Assembly (NCBI RefSeq): GCF_016862795.1
Contig: NZ_BONQ01000137.1
Span: 1 to 64,000, forward strand
Direction of reading: 5' to 3'
Length of the DNA: 64,000 bases
Source of the DNA: Dactylosporangium siamense
GTDB lineage: Bacteria; Actinomycetota; Actinomycetes; Mycobacteriales; Micromonosporaceae
Position numbers and translations under genes: made by a program. This document shows, one piece after another, positions 56,843 through 64,000 of this stretch. How positions within the stretch are numbered: the stretch's first letter is position 1; each line of letters opens with the position of its first letter. The notes beneath the pieces were generated by a model. The model was not told the DNA's origin, did no database searches, and saw nothing but the letters and a program-made list of their open reading frames with translations.

Positions 56843-58033
56843 GTGACTACAGCGCCCAGCACGCCGATGTTCACGCAGGACTTCTGGGACGACCCGCACC
56901 CGGTCTACGCCGCGATGCGCGAGCAGGCTCCGGTGCACCGGCTGCAGCTCCCGACCGGCATGGAGATGTGGCTGGTCACGCGGTATGCGGACGCCAGGGC
57001 GGCGCTCGGTGACCCGCGGCTGTCGAAGCGGGCCGGCGCCACCGCGAACGCGGCAGCCCTCGCCCCGCAGATCAGCGCCCCGCTGACCAGGCACCTGCTC
57101 GCCAACGACCCGCCGGATCACACCCGGCTGCGCCGTCTCGTGGCGAAGGCGTTCACGGCCCGGCGGGTCGAGCAGCTGCGGGCCCGGGTGGAGGAGCTCA
57201 GCGCGGCGCTGATCGCCGGCATGCGGACCGGCGAGCGCGCCGACGTCATCGACGACTACGCCGTGCAACTGCCGATCCAGGTCATCTGCGAGCTGCTCGG
57301 CATCCCGCAGGAGGACCAGGTCGCGTTCCGGAGCTGGACCGGGGTCCTGGTCGCGGGCTCCGTCGACCGCTCCGGCGTGCCGGCGGCCGCCGCGCAGTTC
57401 CTCGGCTACCTGCGGACCCTGATCGCCACCAAGCGCGCCAACCCGGCCGACGACCTGCTCAGCGCGCTCATCACGAGCACCGACGAGGGGGACCGCCTCG
57501 ACGAGGACGAGCTCACGTCGATGGTGTTCCTGCTGCTCATCGCGGGGCACGAGACCACCGTCAACCTCATCGGCAACGGCATGTGGACCCTGCTGACCCG
57601 GCCCGACGAGCACCGCCGCCTGCTGGAGGACCCGTCGCTGATCCCGAGCGCCGTCGAGGAGTTCCTCCGCCTGGAGTCCCCGGTCGAGACCGCGACGTTC
57701 CGGGTGGCGATGGAGCCGGTCACCTACGGCGGCGTCACCATCCCGGCCGGCGGCGTGGTCGCCATCTCGATCCTCAGCGCCGACCGCGACCCGGCGCGCT
57801 TCCCGGACCCGGCGGCGGTCGACCTGGGCCGCCCCGACAACCAGCACCTGGCGTTCGGCCACGGCATCCACTACTGCCTGGGCGCTCCCCTGGCCCGCCT
57901 CGAGGCCCAGATCGCGTTCCGCGACCTGCTGGCCGCGTTCCCCGGCATGCGCCTGACCGTGCCCGCGTCCGAGCTGATCTGGCGCCCCGGCGTCCTGATC
58001 CACGGCACGACCACGCTCCCCGTCCAGTTGTAG
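56843..58033 (+). CDS. Cytochrome P450
   Basis: The 396-residue P450 has the normal I-helix L-L-I-A-G-H-E-T-T-V, K-helix E-E-F-L-R, and heme loop F-G-H-G-I-H-Y-C-L-G-A-P-L-A-R, the Cys near residue 345. Sequence style (T-Q-D-F-W-D-D-P-H-P-V-Y near the start, L-A-N-D-P-P-D-H-T-R-L-R-R-L-V) fits the CYP105/107-type actinobacterial enzymes. It needs a ferredoxin from elsewhere. GTG 56843 follows a putative leaderless -10; an in-frame GTG at 56798 and an ATG at 56867 are possible. Confidence 0.85.
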   Translation: MTTAPSTPMFTQDFWDDPHPVYAAMREQAPVHRLQLPTGMEMWLVTRYADARAALGDPRLSKRAGATANAAALAPQISAPLTRHLLANDPPDHTRLRRLVAKAFTARRVEQLRARVEELSAALIAGMRTGERADVIDDYAVQLPIQVICELLGIPQEDQVAFRSWTGVLVAGSVDRSGVPAAAAQFLGYLRTLIATKRANPADDLLSALITSTDEGDRLDEDELTSMVFLLLIAGHETTVNLIGNGMWTLLTRPDEHRRLLEDPSLIPSAVEEFLRLESPVETATFRVAMEPVTYGGVTIPAGGVVAISILSADRDPARFPDPAAVDLGRPDNQHLAFGHGIHYCLGAPLARLEAQIAFRDLLAAFPGMRLTVPASELIWRPGVLIHGTTTLPVQL

Positions 58034-58060
58034 CGGAAGGGGAGCGTGGCCGACGCGGTG

Positions 58061-59500
58061 TTAGGGAAGGACCCAGCGCTGGTTCGCGCCGGCGAAGCAG
58101 TCCCAGATCTGCAGCCGGGCGCCGTCGGTGGAGACGTTGCCGGTCACGTCGAGGCACTTGTTGGACACGGGGTTGAGCAGGGTGCCGTTGGACTGGGCCT
58201 GCCAGACCTGGGCGCCTGAGCCGTTGCAGTCCCACAGCTGGATCTTCGTGCCGTTGGCGGTGCCGGCGCTGGTGACGTCCATGCACTTGCCGAGGGCGCG
58301 CAGGGTGCCGTCGCCGCCGACGGTCCACGTCTGGGCGTTGGTGCCGTTGCAGGTGTAGATCTGCACGGCGGTGCCGTTGGCGGTGGAGGCGGCGGCCACG
58401 TCGACGCACTTGCCGGCGATGCCGGTGATGCGGCCGGTGCGCCCGCCGGGGTTGTTCGTCGTCGGGTTGTTGGTCGGCTGGGTGCCGCCGGTCGCCGTGG
58501 TGTAGATGGCGCTCACGAGGGAGTTGGCGCCGGAGGCGTCCTGGGACAGCTCCCAGTTCATGATGCCGCCGGCGTTGGCCATGGCCCAGGTGGTCTTGCG
58601 ACGGATCGTCGGCAGGCCGTTGTAGCACTCCTGGACGCCGTTGATCGTGGTGCAGTCGCGGTTGGCGTTGGCCGGGTCGCGGTTCACCAGGTCGACGTAG
58701 GTGAAGTACCCGGGCCGCGAGTAGAACGGCACGCCGAGGACCGCCTTGGACGCGGGCAGGCCGCGGCCCTTCCAGAAGTTGACGGCGGCGATGGACCAGT
58801 CGTAGTTGGCGTGCGGGCTGCCGCCGTCGTAGGCCATGATGTTGAGCCAGTCGACGTAGCCGAACACGGCCGGCTGGACGCCGTTGGCCGTGCCGCCCTC
58901 GGAGACGACGGCGGCGGTGAGCAGCTTGCCGCGGCTGTGCATGGCGGTGCTCAGCTGCGACATCAGCGCGGTGTAGTTGTTGCCGGACGTGCCCGGGTCG
59001 GGGTACTCCCAGTCGATGTCGACACCGTCGAGGTTGTACTGGTTGACCAGGTTCACGATGTTGTTGACGAACGCGGTCCGGGCGGTCGCGTTGCCGGCGA
59101 GGCCTTCGAAGCCGGAGTCGTTGCCGTCGTTCCAGCCGCCGACGGCGATGGAGACCTTGACCCCGGCGGCGTGGCCGAGGGACACGATCGACTGCAGCTT
59201 CGACGGGTTGTCGAGGCCCTGCAGGCTGCCGTTGCTGTTGGGCAGCACGAACGCGTAGTTGATGTGGGTCAGCTTGCTGTACTGGATGGCGTTGGCGCTG
59301 CCCGCCCACGACGGCATGTAGCCGACGCTCTTGAACCCGTTGGGCAGGGTCGCGGCGTCGGCGGCGGGCTGGCTGGCGAGGGCGACGATGCCCCCGACGG
59401 CGGCGGTGGCGAGGGCGATGGCCCCGGCGGCGAACGCCGAGCGCCTGGCCCGGTGGCGTCCGGGGCGGGCGGCCCCGGATTCCGGCTGAGAGGAGGACAA
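58061..59500 (-). CDS. Secreted GH18 chitinase with ricin-type (CBM13) module
   Basis: The 479-residue enzyme has an Arg-rich N-terminus and long signal sequence (about 17-45), a GH18 barrel (about 48-330) with catalytic L-D-G-V-D-I-D-W-E-Y (D-x-x-D-x-D-x-E), V-G-G-W-N-D-G and W-L-N-I-M-A-Y-D, then a Thr/Asn linker and a C-terminal ricin-B trefoil with three Q-x-W-like repeats (A-Q-T-W, A-Q-V-W, N-Q-R-W). It would cut chitin outside the cell, with the trefoil binding sugar. TTG at 59500 is the best start: AAGGAGC lies seven bases upstream, while the upstream frame lacks a site. It may be regulated by the palindrome at 59603. Confidence 0.9.
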   Translation of the reverse strand: MSSSQPESGAARPGRHRARRSAFAAGAIALATAAVGGIVALASQPAADAATLPNGFKSVGYMPSWAGSANAIQYSKLTHINYAFVLPNSNGSLQGLDNPSKLQSIVSLGHAAGVKVSIAVGGWNDGNDSGFEGLAGNATARTAFVNNIVNLVNQYNLDGVDIDWEYPDPGTSGNNYTALMSQLSTAMHSRGKLLTAAVVSEGGTANGVQPAVFGYVDWLNIMAYDGGSPHANYDWSIAAVNFWKGRGLPASKAVLGVPFYSRPGYFTYVDLVNRDPANANRDCTTINGVQECYNGLPTIRRKTTWAMANAGGIMNWELSQDASGANSLVSAIYTTATGGTQPTNNPTTNNPGGRTGRITGIAGKCVDVAAASTANGTAVQIYTCNGTNAQTWTVGGDGTLRALGKCMDVTSAGTANGTKIQLWDCNGSGAQVWQAQSNGTLLNPVSNKCLDVTGNVSTDGARLQIWDCFAGANQRWVLP

Positions 59501-59602
59501 CGGGTGCTCCTTCGGATGGTCGGCCGGCGGCGTACGGGCAGGGTGGGATGCCCGGGACCAATCGAGAAGCGGTGCCACCGGCACGATGACAGGTGGCTGA
59601 AA

Positions 59603-59623
59603 CGATAGGAAAGTTAACTATCG
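59603..59623. promoter_or_regulatory. Putative operator upstream of the chitinase gene
   Basis: cgatag-gaaagttaa-ctatcg has perfect 6-bp outer arms. It sits about 100 bp before the TTG of the GH18 gene in an AT-richer patch, and about 40 bp after the stop of the convergent... minus-strand MmyB gene's end. An amino-sugar or chitin-responsive repressor is the simplest guess. Confidence 0.4.
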
Positions 59624-59666
59624 GATGTCAATGCAAGTCTCGAAGAAAGTCGATACCAGCGGGTAT

Positions 59667-60506
59667 TCACACACTGAAATGTTGCAATCCGACCACCGAG
59701 AGCAACGCCAGCTTCTCCGCCGCGTCCGTGCCGGGCTGCGGCGTGAGGACCAGCAGCTTCTGCCGCTGGTCCGGGGTCACCAGGGTCTCGCAGTCGACGT
59801 GGACGACGCCGACCTGCCGGTTGACGATGCGCTTGCGGTCCGAGCGGCGGACCTTCACCTCGTGCTCGCCCCACACCGCCGCGAACTCCGGGCTCGCCGC
59901 CAGCAGCCGCCGCACCAGACCGTCGACGTCGGCGTCGCCATGCCGGCGGGCGGCGGTGGCCCGCAGATCCGCCACCGTGACGCGGCTGTGGTGCTCGGCG
60001 TCCTCGGCCGGATACACCGCGCGCCAGTCCGCGTCCATGAACCAGCGCCACACGTGGAAGCGCAGGTCACCCCGCAACCGGGTCTGGTCGCCCAGCAGCA
60101 GCATCGCCATCCGGTTCTGGGCGAGGGTCTCCCCCAGGTCCGACCCGATCGTGGCCGGCGTGTCGCCGAGCAGGTCGAGCATCCGCAGCAGCCCCGGCCG
60201 CGCGTGGGTGACCCCGCCGGCGGCCCGCGGCGGCTGCTGCCCCGCCAGGTGGAACAGGTGGTCGCGCTCGTCCTCGGACAGCCGCAACGCCCGGGCCAGG
60301 GCCGACAGCATCTGCACCGACGGCTGCGCGCTGCGGCCCTGCTCCAGGCGCACGACGTAGTCGGTGGACATGCCGGCCAGCAGCGCGACCTCCTCGCGGC
60401 GCAGCCCCGCCGTGCGCCGGCGGGGGCCCTCGGCCAGCCCGACGTCCGCGGGGCGGATCGCGAGCCGGCGGCGGCGCAGGAAGTCGGCGAGGTCGTCACG
60501 TTGCAT
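59667..60506 (-). CDS. HTH-XRE regulator with MmyB-like ligand domain
   Basis: The 279-residue protein has an N-terminal helix-turn-helix (G-L-R-R-E-E-V-A-L-L-A-G-M-S-T-D-Y-V-V-R-L-E-Q-G-R) and an MmyB-like C-terminal domain (N-R-M-A-M-L-L-L-G, W-R-W-F-M-D-A-D-W-R-A-V-Y-P-A-E, S-P-E-F-A-A-V-W-G-E-H-E-V, and a final L-V-L-T-P-Q-P-G-T). Such regulators bind small ligands such as fatty acids. ATG 60506 gives the expected N-terminus. It is divergent from the aldo/keto reductase gene, its likely target. Confidence 0.85.
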   Translation of the reverse strand: MQRDDLADFLRRRRLAIRPADVGLAEGPRRRTAGLRREEVALLAGMSTDYVVRLEQGRSAQPSVQMLSALARALRLSEDERDHLFHLAGQQPPRAAGGVTHARPGLLRMLDLLGDTPATIGSDLGETLAQNRMAMLLLGDQTRLRGDLRFHVWRWFMDADWRAVYPAEDAEHHSRVTVADLRATAARRHGDADVDGLVRRLLAASPEFAAVWGEHEVKVRRSDRKRIVNRQVGVVHVDCETLVTPDQRQKLLVLTPQPGTDAAEKLALLSVVGLQHFSV

Positions 60507-60608
60507 GCGCCCATCGTCGCGCTTCCGGCCCGGGCGCAGCCAGGGACCGCCGCTCCTACGAAGAGCGCTCCGCTGCCACCGCCGCCGCGTCGGGGGCACT
60601 GTCGAGGC

Positions 60609-61565
60609 ATGCAGAACACCATCATCGGCCTCGGCGCGATGGGCATGTCGGGCATGTACGGCCCGTCGGACCGCGCCGAGAGCATCGCCACCATCCACGC
60701 CGCGATCGACGCCGGCGTGACCCTGATCGACACCGGCGACTTCTACGGCATGGGCCACAACGAGCTGCTCATCCGCGACGCCCTGCGGCCCGGCGACCGG
60801 GACAAGGTCGAGCTGAGCGTGAAGTTCGGCGCGCTGCGCGGCCCGGACAACGCGTGGGGCGGCATGGACACGCGGCCGGCCGCGATCCGCAACTTCCTCG
60901 GGTACACCCTGGTCCGGCTCGGCGTCGACCACATCGACGTGTACCGCCCGGCCCGCCTGGACCCGGCGGTGCCCATCGAGGAGACCATCGGCGCGCTGTC
61001 CGACCTCGTCAAAGACGGATACATCCGGAAGATCGGGCTGTCCGAGGTCGGCGCCGACGTCATCCGCCGGGCCCACGCCGTACACCCGATCGCCGACCTG
61101 CAGATCGAGTATTCGCTGCTCTCCCGCGGGGTCGAGGACGACGTGCTGCCCACGCTGCGGGAGCTCGGCATCGGGATGACGGCCTACGGGGTGCTGTCAC
61201 GCGGGCTGCTGTCCGGGCACTGGCGGGCGGACCGCGCCATGCCGCCCGGCGACTTCCGGGCGCACGGCCCGCGCTTCGCGCCCGAGAACGTGGGGCACAA
61301 CCTGGCGCTGGTCGAGGCGCTGCGCCGGGTCGCGTCGGCGAAGGGCGTCACCGTCGCGCAGCTGGCGATCGGGTGGGTCGCCGCGCAGGGCGCCGACATC
61401 GTCCCGCTGGTCGGCGCGCGGACCCGCGAGCGGCTCGCCGAGGCGATCACCCCGGTCACCCTGACCGCCGAGGACCTGGCCGCGATCGAGGCCGCGGTGC
61501 CGGCGGACTCCGCCCGCGGCTCGCGCTACCCCGCGCCGATGATGGCGCACCTCGGCTCGCGGTAG
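60609..61565 (+). CDS. Aldo/keto reductase
   Basis: The 318-residue protein is a TIM-barrel aldo/keto reductase. It has I-G-L-G-A-M-G-M-S-G-M-Y-G, D-T-G-D-F-Y-G-M-G-H-N-E (catalytic Asp and Tyr), V-E-L-S-V-K-F-G (Lys), and I-D-V-Y-R-P-A-R-L (the usual catalytic His region reads R-P-A-R rather than the common Q-x-H-R). The C-terminal V-G-A-R-T-R-E-R-L is the NADP-binding loop. It reduces aldehydes or ketones. ATG 60609 matches the conserved start. It faces the MmyB-type regulator across a 102-bp spacer, a classic regulator-target pair. Confidence 0.85.
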   Translation: MQNTIIGLGAMGMSGMYGPSDRAESIATIHAAIDAGVTLIDTGDFYGMGHNELLIRDALRPGDRDKVELSVKFGALRGPDNAWGGMDTRPAAIRNFLGYTLVRLGVDHIDVYRPARLDPAVPIEETIGALSDLVKDGYIRKIGLSEVGADVIRRAHAVHPIADLQIEYSLLSRGVEDDVLPTLRELGIGMTAYGVLSRGLLSGHWRADRAMPPGDFRAHGPRFAPENVGHNLALVEALRRVASAKGVTVAQLAIGWVAAQGADIVPLVGARTRERLAEAITPVTLTAEDLAAIEAAVPADSARGSRYPAPMMAHLGSR

Positions 61566-61688
61566 CTGGACGGACAGCGAAGGCGGCGTAACCCGGCAAC
61601 GACGCCTTCGCGGCCTGCGAGACCGCACACACGATCTCTCTGCGGTTGATCGCATAAGGTCCGGACCTCCGGTGCCGAACTGGTCATC

Positions 61689-63731
61689 GTGGGTCCCAAC
61701 GTGCGTCGGTTGTCCCGCCTGCTCTTGCCGGTAGCAGGCGGGTTCTCCGGGCTTGCCGCCGCGTTCCTGGTGATGCAGCTGATCACCACCGGGGCGTTCG
61801 AGCAGCTCGAGGCGCGCCAGGTCGCTCAGGACGCGGACCGCATCCGGATCGGGCTGAACTCGCAGGCGCAGCTGCTCACCGCCTTCGGCGCGACGAACGC
61901 GGTGTGGGACAACGCGTACAACGACATCGGCAACAGCGACAAGGACGGCTTCGCCGCCGACTTCCCGCCCGAGGCGCAGAGCTCCGCGAACGACATCGAC
62001 GGCATGTTCGGCATCGGCGCCGACGGCACGCTGCGGGTCGGCGGGATGACGACCGACGCACCGACCCACGGCACCCCTCCCCCGCAGCTGCGGGACCCGG
62101 CGGTGCTCAAGCAGCTGTTCGACCCCGGCGCCGATCCCGGCGTGTCGCGCTGCGGCGTCGTGTCCGCGGACGCGCCGTATCTGTTCTGCGGCGTCGGCGC
62201 GTTCCAGAGCAGCGGCGAGGGCGCCCCGTCCGGCGGGATGATCCTGCTCAAACGCCTCGACGACGCCCGGGTCGCCCGGCTCGGCACGGCGCTGGACCTG
62301 CCGCTGCGGCTCGCCCCGCAGGCCCGCCAGGGCGCCGACCCGCAGCCGACGCTGCACAGCGAACTCGGCGACCTGCGCATCGGCACGAAGGTCCTCGGCG
62401 CCGATCACATCGCGGTCGACGCCGTCATCGACACCGTCAACGGCGGCAGCGTCGTGCTCGAGGTCGTCGCCACCCGCCCGATCCACGCCGCCGCCAGCGC
62501 GACCGCGGTCAAGCTGTTCATCTTCGTCGCGGTCGCCACCGTGCTGCTCGTCGTCGGGGTGTTGTTCGCGGTGCGGGCGGCGCTGCGCCGGCGGGTCGGC
62601 CCGCTGCGCCGCACCACCGAGCAGATCGTCGCCTCCGGCGACCACGAGCTGCGCATCAACCCGTCCGGCACCGACGACATCGCCGAGCTCGGGCGGGCCG
62701 TCGACGCCATGCTCGACGCCCTGCAGGAGCAGGAGCGCAGCCTCGCCGACGAGCGCCTCGCCAAGGAGGCGCAGCTCATGACGACGAACGTCCGCCAGCA
62801 GCTGGCCGAGCAGACCGTCCGCCGCCGCGCGGGCGAGGTCATCGACGAGACCAGCGCGTCGGCCCTCGCCGAGCTGCGCATCGTCATGTCGGAGGCCGAC
62901 GACGTCCTCGCCGCCGCCGACGCGATCGAGCAGCAGGCCGCCGCCGCGGACCGGGTCACCCGCACCGTCGTGGACCGTGCCGCCGACGCCGACTCCGCCA
63001 TCAACGCCGTCACCACCAGCCTCGGCCGCGTCGACGGCATCGCCAACCTCATCGCCGGCGTCGCCGGGCAGACCAACCTCCTCGCCCTCAACGCCACCAT
63101 CGAGGCGGCCCGCGCGGGTGAGGCCGGCCGCGGCTTCAGCGTCGTCGCCGGCGAGGTGAAGAACCTGGCCACGAAGACGAAGGAGTCCACCGGCGAGATC
63201 ACCAGCACCGTCGAGGCGCTCGGCGCCGACGCCTCCGCCATGGCCGGCGTCATCACCGACATGAGCCAGGGCGTCAACGCCGTCGGCGACGTCACCGCCC
63301 AGCTCACCGCGGTCGCCGCCCGCCAGCGCGCCTCCGTGGAGCAGCTCGTCGGCGCGCTCCACACCGCGATCAGCCGCATCGAGAGCCTGGCCCAGGTCAC
63401 CGACCGCCTCGAACGCCGCCGCCACAACCGCGCCGCCGTCGAAGGCACCGTCCTGCTCAGCCAGGGCGCCCAGCAGGCCGAGGCGGACCTGCTCGACCTG
63501 AGCATCTCCGGCCTGCGCTGCGCGGCGAAGTCCGGCTGGCGCCCCGCCCTCGAGACCGTCCTGGACCTCACCCTGCTCCTCGGCGGCGAACGCATCCCCC
63601 TGCAGGGCCGCGCCGTGCGCCACCTCGACACCGACACCGCCGGCGAGGTCGGCATCGAGTTCGTCAAACCCACCGCGGAGACCGTCACCACCATCGGCCG
63701 CTACATCACCACCCTCCTCGGCGAGGACTGA
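61689..63731 (+). CDS. Methyl-accepting chemotaxis protein with C-terminal PilZ domain
   Basis: The 680-residue protein has a membrane helix near residues 10-35, an extracellular sensing domain with [10 protein letters not shown] and A-D-F-P (CHASE4-like, to about 275), a second membrane helix ([18 protein letters not shown]) and HAMP near 300-350. The cytoplasmic signalling rod contains the tip [23 protein letters not shown]. The last 100 residues form a PilZ domain: R-R-H-N-R (RxxxR) then D-L-S-I-S-G-L. It may couple a receptor to c-di-GMP. GTG starts at 61689 or 61701 are both possible. Confidence 0.85.
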   Translation: MGPNVRRLSRLLLPVAGGFSGLAAAFLVMQLITTGAFEQLEARQVAQDADRIRIGLNSQAQLLTAFGATNAVWDNAYNDIGNSDKDGFAADFPPEAQSSANDIDGMFGIGADGTLRVGGMTTDAPTHGTPPPQLRDPAVLKQLFDPGADPGVSRCGVVSADAPYLFCGVGAFQSSGEGAPSGGMILLKRLDDARVARLGTALDLPLRLAPQARQGADPQPTLHSELGDLRIGTKVLGADHIAVDAVIDTVNGGSVVLEVVATRPIHAAASATAVKLFIFVAVATVLLVVGVLFAVRAALRRRVGPLRRTTEQIVASGDHELRINPSGTDDIAELGRAVDAMLDALQEQERSLADERLAKEAQLMTTNVRQQLAEQTVRRRAGEVIDETSASALAELRIVMSEADDVLAAADAIEQQAAAADRVTRTVVDRAADADSAINAVTTSLGRVDGIANLIAGVAGQTNLLALNATIEAARAGEAGRGFSVVAGEVKNLATKTKESTGEITSTVEALGADASAMAGVITDMSQGVNAVGDVTAQLTAVAARQRASVEQLVGALHTAISRIESLAQVTDRLERRRHNRAAVEGTVLLSQGAQQAEADLLDLSISGLRCAAKSGWRPALETVLDLTLLLGGERIPLQGRAVRHLDTDTAGEVGIEFVKPTAETVTTIGRYITTLLGED

Positions 63732-63756
63732 CCTTCCCGCCGTTTTCCACAGGTGC

Positions 63757-63773
63757 GATGCCGTCCTGGCATC
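63757..63773. terminator. Short hairpin after the chemoreceptor gene
   Basis: gatgcc-gtcct-ggcatc is a perfect 6-bp stem 26 bp after the stop codon. A weak terminator candidate; no U-tract follows. Confidence 0.4.
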
Positions 63774-63930
63774 TCGCGTGTACGGGCCCCCGGCTCGTGC
63801 GTGTTTTCGACGAGCCCCACCTGCCCGCCGACCAACGCGTAGAGCATTCGTGACCCCGGCCCCGAAACCATCACCTGTCATCGAGGCGTGCGGCCTCGAG
63901 GTCGGCGCGGGGCGGCGGCGGGGAGGCGGG

Positions 63931-64000
63931 CTACTCGGCGTCGGGGAGGGCGGCGAGGATGGTGTTGCGGGTGGGGCGGCGGTCGATCTCCATGAAGCGG
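63931..64000 (-). CDS. 3' end of an unidentified gene, cut by the window edge
   Basis: On the minus strand the last 23 codons read to a TAG at 63931-63933, ending R-F-M-E-I-D-R-R-P-T-R-N-T-I-L-A-A-L-P-D-A-E. Codon bias fits a real gene. Too little is present to assign a family. The 63732-63930 spacer holds only the weak hairpin above. Confidence 0.4.
   Translation of the reverse strand, partial: RFMEIDRRPTRNTILAALPDAE

Noticed and set aside
1-64000. tRNA, rRNA, CRISPR arrays, insertion sequences
   Set aside because: No CCA-ended cloverleaf, rRNA signature, spaced identical repeats or transposase with terminal repeats was found by eye.

Overview
The window is very GC-rich DNA with strong G/C third-position bias, GTG and TTG starts, many leaderless-looking promoters, and a gene set typical of a filamentous actinomycete: AfsR/BTAD regulator, EgtA, PknB-type kinase, P450s, secreted GH18 and GH92 enzymes, YggT. 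The overall flavour fits Micromonosporaceae (Actinoplanes-like), but this is inference from gene content. No rRNA, tRNA, CRISPR array, intact insertion sequence or phage module was found. It reads as a chromosomal stretch of mostly small independent units, with several repeat-rich gene-free gaps (1-384, 8530-9014, 20774-22016, 40305-40832).

Layout. 0.4-7.2 kb: small hypothetical, PP2C phosphatase, NB-ARC-like ATPase regulator, a proline-rich protein carrying a degenerate flavohaemoglobin-like region, secreted CAP protein. 7.4-15.3 kb: MetE-like methyltransferase, ergothioneine-type glutamate-cysteine ligase, variant PRPP synthetase, large BTAD/AAA regulator, hemerythrin protein. 15.4-25.4 kb: PQQ-propeller protein, a first P450, a ROK repressor divergent from a DUF1479 dioxygenase with clear palindromic operators, FAD oxidoreductase, Ser/Thr kinase with an HQD catalytic loop. 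25.5-32 kb: a tight pair of a stand-alone condensation-domain protein and a PfkB kinase, a coiled-coil membrane protein, an MMPL exporter divergent from a TetR regulator.

32-40.3 kb: mostly minus strand. GMC oxidoreductase with a membrane/GNAT-like partner; a three-gene signalling operon (membrane protein, sensor kinase, LuxR-type response regulator) whose kinase-regulator spacer is an 86-bp tandem duplication carrying two 29-codon relay ORFs; an alpha/beta hydrolase lipoprotein; a secreted FN3 protein. 40.8-48.4 kb: GH92 alpha-mannosidase with two discoidin modules, YggT, a GGDEF-EAL c-di-GMP enzyme, a HEAT-like protein. 48.4-58 kb: epoxide hydrolase, zinc-ribbon protein, two membrane proteins, esterase, membrane-anchored Hsp70-like protein, SDR/Rrf2 divergon with two matching palindromes, SGNH hydrolase, second P450. 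58-64 kb: GH18 chitinase with ricin-type module, HTH-MmyB regulator divergent from an aldo/keto reductase, a chemoreceptor with a C-terminal PilZ domain, and the 3' end of one more gene.

Themes. Regulation is prominent: AfsR-like ATPases, ROK, TetR, Rrf2, MmyB, a two-component system, a PknB-type kinase and a PP2C phosphatase. Two genes handle or sense c-di-GMP. Several proteins are variants that have lost a canonical catalytic residue (flavohaemoglobin-like protein, first P450, kinase). In-frame minisatellites recur in coding sequence. The best candidates for something undescribed are the condensation/PfkB pair, the pseudo-flavohaemoglobin, and the duplicated mini-ORF relay between sensor kinase and response regulator.
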